Origin: Candidatus Omnitrophota bacterium
GTDB taxonomy: Bacteria; Omnitrophota; Gorgyraeia; Gygaellales; Profunditerraquicolaceae
NCBI GenBank assembly: GCA_028716705.1
Contig: JAQUPI010000012.1
Location: forward strand, 1 to 37,753
Reading direction: 5' to 3'
DNA length: 37,753 bases
In this document: piece by piece, positions 15,764 to 23,889 of the stretch
Layout of the letters: each line of letters begins with the position of its first letter
Numbering within the stretch: the stretch's first letter is position 1
Program-made: the position numbers and the translations under genes
Notes under the pieces: model-generated
Told to the model about the DNA's origin: nothing
Database searches by the model: none
Seen by the model: the letters and a program-made list of their open reading frames with translations, nothing else

Positions 15764-17029
15764 TTAAAAATATTCCTGGTATATCTCTTTAACCCTATTT
15801 ATAAGATTAACGATAGGGTTTTTGCTTGGCTGGTAAGCGGGCGGCGCCTGCAGGCGCGGCTTGGGGAAGAGTACATTGCAGATTATGCCTAAACAGGTGA
15901 CGTAAGCCAGGTATCTTTGCCCGCTGATGCTGCTTTCTTTACTGGCCCATGACATGATATTGTGGTTATGGATCCTGGCCAGCTTGACGGGCATGCCGAG
16001 CGTATTTTCCAATGTTTCTAGAAACCCTTCGAGCAGCACCGTCCTTCCGCAGGCGACGAAATTATCTACTTTAGCGCAGGGTATGATCTTTTCCATCCCT
16101 GATTTTATTGACTCGCAGATGGACCTTGATCCCGGCGTCAATATCTCCGAGATCAGTTTTTGGTTTATCGGGGTATAGGTGTTATTCTGTTTTATCAGTA
16201 TCTCTTTCGCGTTTTCCGCCTGGGAAAAATCCCCCGCGCTTCCATAAGATTTTTTTACGTCTTCAGCCAGGTCAAAAGATATCTTGAGTTTTTCTTCGAG
16301 CCGTTCCGTCAGATACCTCCCTCCTGAAGGCAGTATCTGGACATTTTTGAGGATACCGTCATTAAAAAACAGGGTCTCCGTCAGGTCAGCCCCTAAATCG
16401 CAGAGAACGGTAGCGCCTTCCCTTAGTTTTTTATTGAATACCGCTTCGCTGGTTGCCAGGCCGGAAAGGAAAATATCCTTTATTTCGTAGCCCGCGTGGT
16501 TTACCGCCCTGGTCAGCCCCTGCATAAACGCGATCTTCGCGCACACCAGGTATAAGTCCACCTCCAACCGGTGGCTGTATAAACCGAGGGGATTTAATAT
16601 GCATTCGTTAGAGTCGATCGCGTAATTTTGAGGTACCATATGGATGATCTCTTCTTCGAGGCTGGAACCCAGTATCCTGGCCTGCTCATTGACTTCGTGG
16701 ATATCGGATAAAGTGATAACCTTGTTCCCGCGCTCCGCGAGAGGGATGATGGCCCGGCTGTGCTTGGTAACGATGTCGGATCCCGAGGCGTTGGCGTAAA
16801 TGTATTTGATATTTACCCCGGACGCCGCCTTTAAATTCTTTAACGCGCTCCCTATGGATCCGGTCAGGTCTATAGAGTCCACGATCGAGCCATTCTTTAT
16901 CCCGGTATTCGAGCTTTGGGTCGCGAAGAAGATATCGATGATGCGCCTGTTTTTAGTCAGCGCGACCGCCGCCGCTACTTTGCTTGAGCTTATATCCAGG
17001 GCGCAAATATAATTACGCAGCATGTTCAT
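15764..17029 (-). CDS. ftsA: FtsA-like cell division protein with degenerate ATP motifs
   Basis: FtsA is the actin-like membrane tether of the FtsZ ring. The 421 aa protein has the SHS2-containing FtsA layout and sits directly after ftsQ with an ATGA overlap, the canonical dcw position. The C-terminus NPIVNLINRVKEIYQEYF looks like the amphipathic membrane-targeting helix. The nucleotide-binding loops are unusual. Phosphate 1 reads ALDISSSKV (about 11-18), where the family has DIGTSK. Phosphate 2 reads CDLGADLTETLFF (about 210-222), where it has DIGGGTTD. The adenosine segment reads ACGRTVLLEG (about 326-335), where it has a Gly-rich loop. No ftsZ follows. It may bind nucleotide weakly or differently. 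Another actin-like tether is the alternative, but context favours FtsA. Confidence 0.87.
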   Translation of the reverse strand: MNMLRNYICALDISSSKVAAAVALTKNRRIIDIFFATQSSNTGIKNGSIVDSIDLTGSIGSALKNLKAASGVNIKYIYANASGSDIVTKHSRAIIPLAERGNKVITLSDIHEVNEQARILGSSLEEEIIHMVPQNYAIDSNECILNPLGLYSHRLEVDLYLVCAKIAFMQGLTRAVNHAGYEIKDIFLSGLATSEAVFNKKLREGATVLCDLGADLTETLFFNDGILKNVQILPSGGRYLTERLEEKLKISFDLAEDVKKSYGSAGDFSQAENAKEILIKQNNTYTPINQKLISEILTPGSRSICESIKSGMEKIIPCAKVDNFVACGRTVLLEGFLETLENTLGMPVKLARIHNHNIMSWASKESSISGQRYLAYVTCLGIICNVLFPKPRLQAPPAYQPSKNPIVNLINRVKEIYQEYF

Positions 17030-17796
17030 TTCTTTCCTTGGGTTTTGTCTTCGCTGAATTTTATCACGGGTTCCTTAAATCTCAGGTCGACATATTTTAT
17101 CTTAGCGGTATCATCCTTAAGCTGGTTTAAAAGCCTCGACAGCACGCTTATTTTACCGCTTAGGCCGTTACGCCCGATCTTTACTTCAAGGTGGGAAGAA
17201 TCACCCGCGCGCATAAAACATGAGAGGCTTTCCGGGTCTGAAACGCTGATCCTTTCGAGCCTATACCTTTCCGGGAGGCCCTCCCTGCCTATCTCTTCTA
17301 TTATATTTAAAGCGGCGGTCAATTCACCGATATTATACCGCCTTCCGGACTTTGGGGCGGGGATCTTTCTTTCCAGCCCCGTGATCAACGGCAGGCCCTC
17401 CGCTTCGCCGTTATCGGCCTCAAAAAAAACCCCGTCGCTGTCCACGTGAAAAACCCGGTAACTTTTTACCGCGGCGAGCGCCTGGCGGTCGGTGAATACT
17501 ATATAAATGCGGTCGGGGAATATCCTGAATATCCTGATATTTTTATACACCGGATATTGGTCAGAAATATACCGCGATTCCTTCTTCAAGTCAACATGAA
17601 ATATGCTTCGGCCAAGAAGATGTGAAAAATCCGTTTTTCCCATGGGCTTATTGACAGAAATATCCTTTATCCTAAAATAGTCCAGCCCGCAAAGCCCGGA
17701 AACAGCCAACCCTAGAGCCAAAAAAACGGCCGTAACCAGAAGTATGCCGGATATGACCGGCTTAACCGGAAGTTTTTTTAATTTGCCCTTTTTCAT
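17026..17796 (-). CDS. ftsQ: Cell division protein FtsQ/DivIB
   Basis: FtsQ is a bitopic divisome protein that connects with FtsL/FtsB and recruits FtsW-FtsI. The 256 aa product has a basic cytosolic N-terminus and one membrane helix (about residues 14-36). A POTRA-like domain (FRIKDISVNKPMG to FPDRIYIVFTDRQALAAV) and a C-terminal FtsQ domain (VDSDGVFFEADN, LPLITG, IKYVDLRFKEPVIKF) follow. The ORF track begins at a TTG (17802); the ATG at 17796 two codons later is preferred. Either start overlaps ddl by about 35-41 bp. The stop overlaps ftsA as ATGA. Confidence 0.9.
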   Translation of the reverse strand: MKKGKLKKLPVKPVISGILLVTAVFLALGLAVSGLCGLDYFRIKDISVNKPMGKTDFSHLLGRSIFHVDLKKESRYISDQYPVYKNIRIFRIFPDRIYIVFTDRQALAAVKSYRVFHVDSDGVFFEADNGEAEGLPLITGLERKIPAPKSGRRYNIGELTAALNIIEEIGREGLPERYRLERISVSDPESLSCFMRAGDSSHLEVKIGRNGLSGKISVLSRLLNQLKDDTAKIKYVDLRFKEPVIKFSEDKTQGKK

Positions 17797-18733
17797 AAGC
17801 AAGTTCTATCAATCTAACGCAAAGCGCGGGAAAATCCATGCCTGTAACCTTAGCCGCTTTCGGCAAAAGGCTTGTCGCGGTCATGCCCGGGATGGTATTT
17901 ACTTCCAGGATAAAAGGAATATTCTCGCCGCTTAATATCAGATCTACCCTTGAGCATCCTGAGCAACCCAGCAATTTATGCGCGTCTAAAGCCGCGGCCT
18001 GGACCATTGCGCGTAAGCCTTCTTCCAGTTCAGCGGGGACCAGGTATTCTGTCATGCCCGGATGATATTTTGCGTCATAATCGAAAACGCCCTTTTTGGG
18101 AACTATCTCTATCACAGGCAGCGCCCTCTCGCCTAAAATGCCCACGGTTAATTCCCTTCCCGCTATGAATTCCTCGATAATTATCCTTGTGTCAAAACTA
18201 AGCGCCAGATTTACGGACCTGTCCAGGAATTCCTCTTTTTCAACTATGCTTAAACCAATGCTTGAGCCGTGTGTGGCGGGCTTAACCACAAGGGGAAAGC
18301 TGAAATCGCTGTGCAGGCCGGCCCAGCCGGCGCCGTAGGTAGATCTTTCTTCCTCCTTGTATTTAGGGACGGCTAAACCCGACCTTTCGAATATCCGGCG
18401 GGAGGCGGTTTTATCCATCGCCAGCCTGCTCGCCTTTACTCCCGAGCCCGTATAAGGTATCCCCAGGCCTTCCAGGACCGCTTGTATCTGGCCGTCTTCT
18501 CCAAAATGCCCGTGAAGGGCGATAAAGGCGATATCTATCCCGGACGAAGTTATTAAGCGGGCGTTATCTTCGATGCCGTCGGTTTTTATATCGATGCAGA
18601 CCGCGTTTAACCCTATTTGCGCCAGGTTTTCATGCACGGCCTTTCCGGATTTTAACGAGATATCCCTCTCCGAAGACGGCCCGCCCATCAGTACGCCTAT
18701 TTTCCCAAAATTCCTTGTTGATGTCAGCGCCAT
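17762..18733 (-). CDS. ddl: D-alanine--D-alanine ligase
   Basis: Ddl makes the D-Ala-D-Ala dipeptide that MurF adds to the UDP-MurNAc tripeptide. The 323 aa ATP-grasp enzyme shows VLMGGPSSERDISLKSG, ALHGHFGEDGQIQAVLE, GIPYTGSGVKASRLAMDK, PLVVKPATHGSSIGLS, EEFIAGRELTVGIL, DYDAKYHPGMTEYLVPA and LEVNTIPGMTATSLLPKAA. The intact omega-loop KYHPGMTEY fits a D-Ala (vancomycin-sensitive) ligase. It overlaps murB by 10 bp and ftsQ by about 35 bp. Confidence 0.97.
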   Translation of the reverse strand: MALTSTRNFGKIGVLMGGPSSERDISLKSGKAVHENLAQIGLNAVCIDIKTDGIEDNARLITSSGIDIAFIALHGHFGEDGQIQAVLEGLGIPYTGSGVKASRLAMDKTASRRIFERSGLAVPKYKEEERSTYGAGWAGLHSDFSFPLVVKPATHGSSIGLSIVEKEEFLDRSVNLALSFDTRIIIEEFIAGRELTVGILGERALPVIEIVPKKGVFDYDAKYHPGMTEYLVPAELEEGLRAMVQAAALDAHKLLGCSGCSRVDLILSGENIPFILEVNTIPGMTATSLLPKAAKVTGMDFPALCVRLIELAYEKGQIKKTSG

Positions 18734-19614
18734 ATTTTTATCTCGGGCTCTAAATGTATATTAAATTCGGCCTCTACTTTTTCTATTATCGAGTCCATCA
18801 ATTTCAGCACGTCCTTCGCTTTGGCGCGGCCGGAATTCAAAATGAAATTAGCGTGCTTGCGGGAGACTTGCGCGCCTCCCGCCCTTTTCCCTTTCATGCC
18901 GCAAAGGTCTATCAGCCTGCCCGCGGAACCGGATCGCGGGTTTTTAAAAATACACCCAGCGGAGGGCTTCATCAGCTCCTGCGTGGACTTACGGCGCTCA
19001 AGATACGAGCGCATCTTTTCCTCTATTTTACGTTTATCCTGTTTTTTCAGTATCAAAACCGAGCTTAAGATCAGGTATTCGGAGAGCGACGATTCCCGGT
19101 AGCCGAATTTTATGTCTTTTTTCTTAAGGGCCTTGATATTACCTTCGCGGTCCATCACCTTGACTTCTTTAACCAGGTCCCCTATGCTCCTGGCGGCGGG
19201 CCGGGTTACCCCGGCGTTCATCGCCAATGCCCCTCCAACCGTTCCCGGTATGCCGGCAAGGAATTCCGCTCCCGATAAGCCGCGTTCTTTAGCGAAGGCG
19301 AGAAGCTTGTTCAGCATTATCCCGGAGGCCGCATAAACGCTTTCATTTTCGCGGGAAAGTTTCCTGAAATAAGGCGCGCTTAACCGGACGACCATGCCTT
19401 TTATCCCTTTATCGCTTACCAGAAGATTACTGCCCGCGCCGATGATAAAAAAAGGCAACCGCTTCTTTTTGGATATCCTTAAAAGCGTTTTTATATCGCC
19501 CGGGCCTTCCGGCTCAATGAAAAACTCTGCCGGGCCCCCGATCTTAAAGGCCGTATGTTTTGAAAGGGGCTCGTTTAGGCTAATCCTGCCTTTTAAGCTT
19601 TTGCGCCAGCTCAT
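18724..19614 (-). CDS. murB: UDP-N-acetylenolpyruvoylglucosamine reductase
   Basis: MurB is an FAD enzyme that reduces the enolpyruvyl group to make UDP-MurNAc. The 296 aa protein shows LSKHTAFKIGGPAEFF, IGAGSNLLVSDKGIKG, GAEFLAGIPGTVGGALAMNAG, FGYRESSL and KPSAGCIFKNP. The proton-donor position, Ser in E. coli (GSFFKNP), is Cys here (AGCIFKNP), a variation known in other MurB proteins. The ATG at 19614 is preferred over the preceding in-frame GTG at 19617. It overlaps murC by 35 bp and ddl by 10 bp. Confidence 0.96.
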   Translation of the reverse strand: MSWRKSLKGRISLNEPLSKHTAFKIGGPAEFFIEPEGPGDIKTLLRISKKKRLPFFIIGAGSNLLVSDKGIKGMVVRLSAPYFRKLSRENESVYAASGIMLNKLLAFAKERGLSGAEFLAGIPGTVGGALAMNAGVTRPAARSIGDLVKEVKVMDREGNIKALKKKDIKFGYRESSLSEYLILSSVLILKKQDKRKIEEKMRSYLERRKSTQELMKPSAGCIFKNPRSGSAGRLIDLCGMKGKRAGGAQVSRKHANFILNSGRAKAKDVLKLMDSIIEKVEAEFNIHLEPEIKIWR

Positions 19615-20947
19615 CACAAATTTTTACTATATCGCCCGCTCCAAGAGTGACCAAAAGGTCACCGGGCTTCGCGATCTCTAATACATGCGGCACTATTTTT
19701 TCTTTAGGGAGAAGACATATCTGCTTGCCCGGAAAACGCGCCTTCATTTTATCAAGTATGATCCCGGCATTGACCCCTTCTACCGGAGGTTCTCCGGCAG
19801 AATATATATCCGTAAGGATAACCTGATCGGCCGAATCAAAACTTTTCGCGAATTCTTCGTAAAGCAGGCCTGTGCGGGTATAACGGTGCGGCTGGAATAC
19901 GGCGATGATCCGGCGGGATTTAAAATTCATCAAAGCGCTTAACGCCGCCTGTATCTCGGTGGGATGATGCGCGTAGTCGTCGACCAGAAGCAGGCCGTTG
20001 TCATTGAACTTTACCTCGAGCCTTCTTTTCGCGCCTTTATAGCCGCTTAAGGCGTCTTTTATGAACCTGGTGGATATTCCCAGCTCTAAACCCAGCGCGA
20101 TAACCGCGAGGGCGTTGGAAATATTATGTTTTCCTCCCAGCGCCAGGACAAATCTTTCTATGAATTTGCCCTTATAAACGCAATCAAACGCGCTTGAAAG
20201 CCCGTTCATTTCTATCTTCTCCGGATATATATGCGCCCCGGGCTTAAGGCCGAAAAGAACGTGCCTCTTACCGTAATCACGCAAAAGCGTTCGTAGGTTT
20301 TGATCGTCGCCGCAGGCAAAAACGCATCCGCCGGGCCTGGTATTGTTGATGAATTCCTTGAACGCGGCGACCTCATTTTTAAAATCCTTATAATAATCGA
20401 GGTGCTCAAAGTCTATATTGGTAATGATAGAGTATTCCGGCCGGTAAAATAAAAATGACCCATCGGACTCATCCGCCTCGGCAACGAAGAACTTTCCCGC
20501 CCCTAATGAGGCGTTAGCGCTTATATTGCCTATTACGCCGCCCACAGCTATCGTCGGGCAAAGGCCGGCCTTCAGCAAAAGGCAGGCCGATAAAGAAGAG
20601 GTGGTGGTTTTGCCGTGGCTGCCTGCCACGGTAATGGCTGTTTCATCCTCCATAAGGCGGGCCAACGCCTGCGCCCTTTTGATCAAAGGCAGGCCTTTTG
20701 ACCTTGCCTGAAGGATTTCAGCGTTATCTTCCCTTATCGCCGAAGAATAGACGATCACGTCGGCCCCGCCGATATTTTCCGCTCTGTGCCCGGAAAATAT
20801 CTGAGCTCCTAATTCTTTAAGCTCCTGTGTGATATTATTTTCTCTCAGGTCGGAACCGCTTACTTTTTGGCCTTTGTGCAAAAGGAGGCGCGCGATACCG
20901 CTCATCCCGATGCCGCCGATCCCGATCAGATGATAATGGCTGGTCAT
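19580..20947 (-). CDS. murC: UDP-N-acetylmuramate--L-alanine ligase
   Basis: MurC adds L-alanine to UDP-MurNAc, the first amino acid of the stem peptide. From ATG 20947 the protein is 455 aa, a normal MurC length. It carries YHLIGIGGIGMSGIARLLL, VIVYSSAIREDN, the ATP loop VAGSHGKTTTSSLSA, EADESDGSFLFY, NIDFEHLDYYK, DDYAHHPTEIQAAL and FQPHRYTRTGLL. The track ORF from 21052 adds 35 residues lying within the upstream peptidase gene and is rejected. The chosen ATG overlaps the upstream stop as ATGA, implying coupling with the peptidase gene. Confidence 0.97.
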   Translation of the reverse strand: MTSHYHLIGIGGIGMSGIARLLLHKGQKVSGSDLRENNITQELKELGAQIFSGHRAENIGGADVIVYSSAIREDNAEILQARSKGLPLIKRAQALARLMEDETAITVAGSHGKTTTSSLSACLLLKAGLCPTIAVGGVIGNISANASLGAGKFFVAEADESDGSFLFYRPEYSIITNIDFEHLDYYKDFKNEVAAFKEFINNTRPGGCVFACGDDQNLRTLLRDYGKRHVLFGLKPGAHIYPEKIEMNGLSSAFDCVYKGKFIERFVLALGGKHNISNALAVIALGLELGISTRFIKDALSGYKGAKRRLEVKFNDNGLLLVDDYAHHPTEIQAALSALMNFKSRRIIAVFQPHRYTRTGLLYEEFAKSFDSADQVILTDIYSAGEPPVEGVNAGIILDKMKARFPGKQICLLPKEKIVPHVLEIAKPGDLLVTLGAGDIVKICDELAQKLKRQD

Positions 20948-21717
20948 TGCAGGTTCTTTCGCCAGGCCGTTTCCAGCTCGGCGATGTTCCGGAAAGGATA
21001 AACGTAGCTTAAGGCCCTTTCCAGGTCCCGTTTGTCCCTTAAATTTTGGCAAAAGAGCATAAAATTATCCTTGCCAAATTCGTTCACCAGGTATCCTATC
21101 AGGCATTCGACCTCGGCGTAAAAAATAAGGACTGCCGCGTCATTTTCGGCCAAATAGGGATTTATGCCCGGGATGCTTTCCAGGCCGATGAACTTCCCGG
21201 AGGCAAGCGCATCCTTGACGATACTGCAGGCGGATGAATGCGCCCGCTCTTCCACGTAAGTAGCGACCGCTTCATCCAGCCACCAAGGCACTGCCCGGTT
21301 GTTAAAGCCCACGAATTCCCTGAAGATAATATGCCCCATTTCGTGCGGCAGGGTGCCGTCGAAGAAACCGTGCGCGTAGGGGAACGAATGTATTATTTTT
21401 TCGTTTACCATGGCGCATCCGGCGGACCAGCTTTGCTGGCCGGTCGCCTCCTGAAAGGCCCTCGCGTCGTCATGGATGTAAATTTTGGCGCGGTCATCCC
21501 AAAGCCAGAAATCAAATCTCCTGAAACCCAGCTTATCCGCTATCTCATTGTAATAATTTTCGGATTTTTCTATGAGCTCGCCGATAAACCCGGCAGGCGC
21601 GTTCTTATAATACACTAAAAAATGCGTGCTTTTTTCCACCGACCAGTCCCCGTCGGCGGCAAAAACGCGCGGCACGCACAAAAAAACAAACGCTGCTGCC
21701 AATAAATATCGCTTCAT
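20944..21717 (-). CDS. Exported putative metallopeptidase (peptidase MA/gluzincin-like)
   Basis: The exact family member is not recognised. The 257 aa protein begins with a clear Sec signal peptide (MKRYLLAAAFVFLCVPRVFA, probable cleavage near residue 20-21), so the enzyme should be periplasmic. The core holds an HExxH zinc motif, HEMGH (about residues 125-129), in LPHEMGHIIFREFVGF. WWLDEAVATYVEE follows 20 residues on, where Glu149 fits the third zinc ligand of gluzincins. This matches the general peptidase MA-like layout. It starts immediately after the murG stop (TAGATG) and its stop overlaps murC, so it is embedded in the peptidoglycan precursor operon. Its substrate is unknown. Confidence 0.82.
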   Translation of the reverse strand: MKRYLLAAAFVFLCVPRVFAADGDWSVEKSTHFLVYYKNAPAGFIGELIEKSENYYNEIADKLGFRRFDFWLWDDRAKIYIHDDARAFQEATGQQSWSAGCAMVNEKIIHSFPYAHGFFDGTLPHEMGHIIFREFVGFNNRAVPWWLDEAVATYVEERAHSSACSIVKDALASGKFIGLESIPGINPYLAENDAAVLIFYAEVECLIGYLVNEFGKDNFMLFCQNLRDKRDLERALSYVYPFRNIAELETAWRKNLQ

Positions 21718-22791
21718 CTAATTTAACGCGGCCTCTATAAGCAAAACCCTGGCGTCATGTCCGGGAAAACGCGCGTAAGAGGAACGCATCCTTTCAAGTT
21801 CCGGTTGATTATGAATAAGATCGCCTATACGCCCGCCCAATTCGCCGCTTCCTAACCGGTTTTCCTCGATCACTATCGCGGAACCCATCTCCTCCAAGAT
21901 CCCGGCGTTAGCTTTCTGATGCCCGTATGCGAGAGGGTAAGGGATAAGGATCGCCGGGAGAGCGAAATGGATCATTTCCGCGATCGCCGTCGCTCCGGCG
22001 CGGGATACGGCCAGGTCGCAGGCGCTGTAGGCGTATTCCATCTGCTGGAGGAATTCAAATAAGCGAAAATCCACCTTCAATTCCCTGTACCCGTTCTCCA
22101 GGAATTCCCTGTCTTTATTCCCGCAGAGATGGATGACCTGCAGGCCCGTTTTATCCGGGATCCCCGCTGTCGCGCTTAAAAATCCCGCGTTCACCGCGCG
22201 GCTCGATTGACTGCCCCCCATCACAAGGATAGTGAACCGGCCGGATTTAAACCCGAAAAAATCCAGGGCTTTATTTTTATCTATCCTGGCCAATCCAGGG
22301 CGCAGGGGATTACCCGTGAAAACCACTTTATCCTCGTTACGCTTAAGGTACTGCCTGGTCCCTTCAAACGATACCGCGACTTTGTCCGTAAAGCCGGCGA
22401 GGAACCTGGTGGCCCTGCCCGGGACTACGTTCTGCTCATGTATCATGGTCTTGATCTTGAACAGATGGGCGATAAAGACCATGGGGACAGAGGCGATGCT
22501 GCCGAACCCCACAACCGCGTCCGGCTTGAATTTAATGAGGATAGAAAGACTTTCTATCGACCCCCTAAAGAAGTTAAAAACGGCGGGTATGGCTCCGGGC
22601 CCCGGCCTGAAATTCGATATCGAAATAAAATTCATTTTATGCTTCCGGCTTTCCGCCAAACCGGCCGCGTTCTTTTTCGGTAAAACCAAAAGCGTTCCTA
22701 TATCCTTATTCCTGTCTTTTAGCGCGTCCAGAAAACCCAGGGCCGGAAATATATGCCCGCCGCTATGCCCGCTTACCGCCAATATCTTCAT
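21718..22791 (-). CDS. murG: UDP-GlcNAc:lipid I N-acetylglucosaminyltransferase
   Basis: MurG is the GT28 enzyme that converts lipid I to lipid II on the cytosolic face of the inner membrane. The 357 aa protein has the N-terminal glycine loop GHSGGHIFPALGF, VVGFGSIASVP, IHEQNVVPGRATRFLA, TGNPLRP, LVMGGSQSSRAVN and the donor-site segment SACDLAVSRAGATAIAEMIHFALPAILIPYPLAYGHQKANA. All main blocks are intact. It begins 3 bp after ftsW and abuts the exported peptidase gene. Confidence 0.97.
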   Translation of the reverse strand: MKILAVSGHSGGHIFPALGFLDALKDRNKDIGTLLVLPKKNAAGLAESRKHKMNFISISNFRPGPGAIPAVFNFFRGSIESLSILIKFKPDAVVGFGSIASVPMVFIAHLFKIKTMIHEQNVVPGRATRFLAGFTDKVAVSFEGTRQYLKRNEDKVVFTGNPLRPGLARIDKNKALDFFGFKSGRFTILVMGGSQSSRAVNAGFLSATAGIPDKTGLQVIHLCGNKDREFLENGYRELKVDFRLFEFLQQMEYAYSACDLAVSRAGATAIAEMIHFALPAILIPYPLAYGHQKANAGILEEMGSAIVIEENRLGSGELGGRIGDLIHNQPELERMRSSYARFPGHDARVLLIEAALN

Positions 22792-22794
22792 CGA

Positions 22795-23889
22795 TTAAGG
22801 GTACTCCCCCGTCCTTCCTATATTCATCAATATACCCAGGCTTACCATATCAAAAACAAAAGAGGAGCCTCCGTAGCTTATGAACGGCAGGGGAAGCCCC
22901 TTTGTGGGCAATACGCTGCAGGCAACGCCTATATTTATCGCCGCCTTCAGAGAGATCATCGAAATAAGGCCGAGGCTTAAAAAATACCCGAATTTATCCG
23001 GAGCGTTTTTTACCAATTTAGTCCCCTGATGGACAAACGCTATGATCAGTATTATTACGCCTATCGTGCCTATCAACCCTAATTCTTCCCCGATTATGGA
23101 AAAAACGAAATCGGTGTGCGCGGCAGGCAGATAGAATAATTTCTGTTTTGAATGCCCGAGCCCTACTCCGAATATCCCCCCGGAACCCAGCGCGACTTGC
23201 GACTGGATCACCTGAAAACCTGTGCCCTTAGGGTCGAGCCAGGGATTCAGGAAAGCCAGGATGCGCGCGCGGCGGTAGGGTACGCTGAATATCAACACGT
23301 AAAGGGCCGGCAGGCTGGCCAGGATCATCGATACAAGGTAGGATGTACGCGCCCCCGCGACCCACAGCATAATGAACATCACGATCGCCAGGGCCATCAC
23401 CGTCCCCAGGTCCGGCTGCGCCAGGATCAAGACCGCGGTCGCGCCCAACGCCATCACCGGGGGAAGAAATCCCCGCATGAAGGTCCTTATGTAATCGCCT
23501 TTGCGGGCGATAAAATCCGCCGCGTAAATTATCACGGCAAGGCTGGCGAATTCGGAAGGTTGAAAACTTATGAATTTGAACCTGAACCATCGACGCGCTC
23601 CTGAAACCTCTCTGCCTATCCCCGGGATCAGGACCAGGACAAGCAAAAGAAGCGCTAAGGCCATCAGGGGTTTCGCCCACTTGCGGAATTTCTTGTAATC
23701 AAAACTCATTACCCACAGCGCCAGGATAGAGCCTATAAGAAGAAAGCTTAAATGCCTTTTCAGGAAAAAGAAGCTGTCCCCGTATCTTTCCCAGGCGTAA
23801 ATACTGGACGCGCTGTAGATCATCACCGTACCTATGCATATCAGGATGAATGAAACCGTAAAGATGTTTATTCTTGTATTACGCGCCAT
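22795..23889 (-). CDS. ftsW: Septal SEDS peptidoglycan glycosyltransferase FtsW
   Basis: FtsW polymerises septal glycan together with FtsI. The 364 aa membrane protein has about ten hydrophobic segments. SEDS features are GARRWFRFKFISFQPSEFA, LAQPDLGTVMALAIVMF, YRRARILAFLNPWLDPKGTGFQ, AAHTDFVFSIIGEELGLIG and GLPLPFISYGGSS. It is the second SEDS protein in the window. Its place between murD and murG is the dcw position, which separates it from rodA. It overlaps murD by 11 bp and lies 3 bp from murG. Confidence 0.96.
   Translation of the reverse strand: MARNTRINIFTVSFILICIGTVMIYSASSIYAWERYGDSFFFLKRHLSFLLIGSILALWVMSFDYKKFRKWAKPLMALALLLLVLVLIPGIGREVSGARRWFRFKFISFQPSEFASLAVIIYAADFIARKGDYIRTFMRGFLPPVMALGATAVLILAQPDLGTVMALAIVMFIMLWVAGARTSYLVSMILASLPALYVLIFSVPYRRARILAFLNPWLDPKGTGFQVIQSQVALGSGGIFGVGLGHSKQKLFYLPAAHTDFVFSIIGEELGLIGTIGVIILIIAFVHQGTKLVKNAPDKFGYFLSLGLISMISLKAAINIGVACSVLPTKGLPLPFISYGGSSFVFDMVSLGILMNIGRTGEYP

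Noticed and set aside
20948-21052. N-terminal extension of the murC ORF
   Set aside because: It overlaps the exported peptidase gene. MurC homology begins at MTSHYHLIGIGG.
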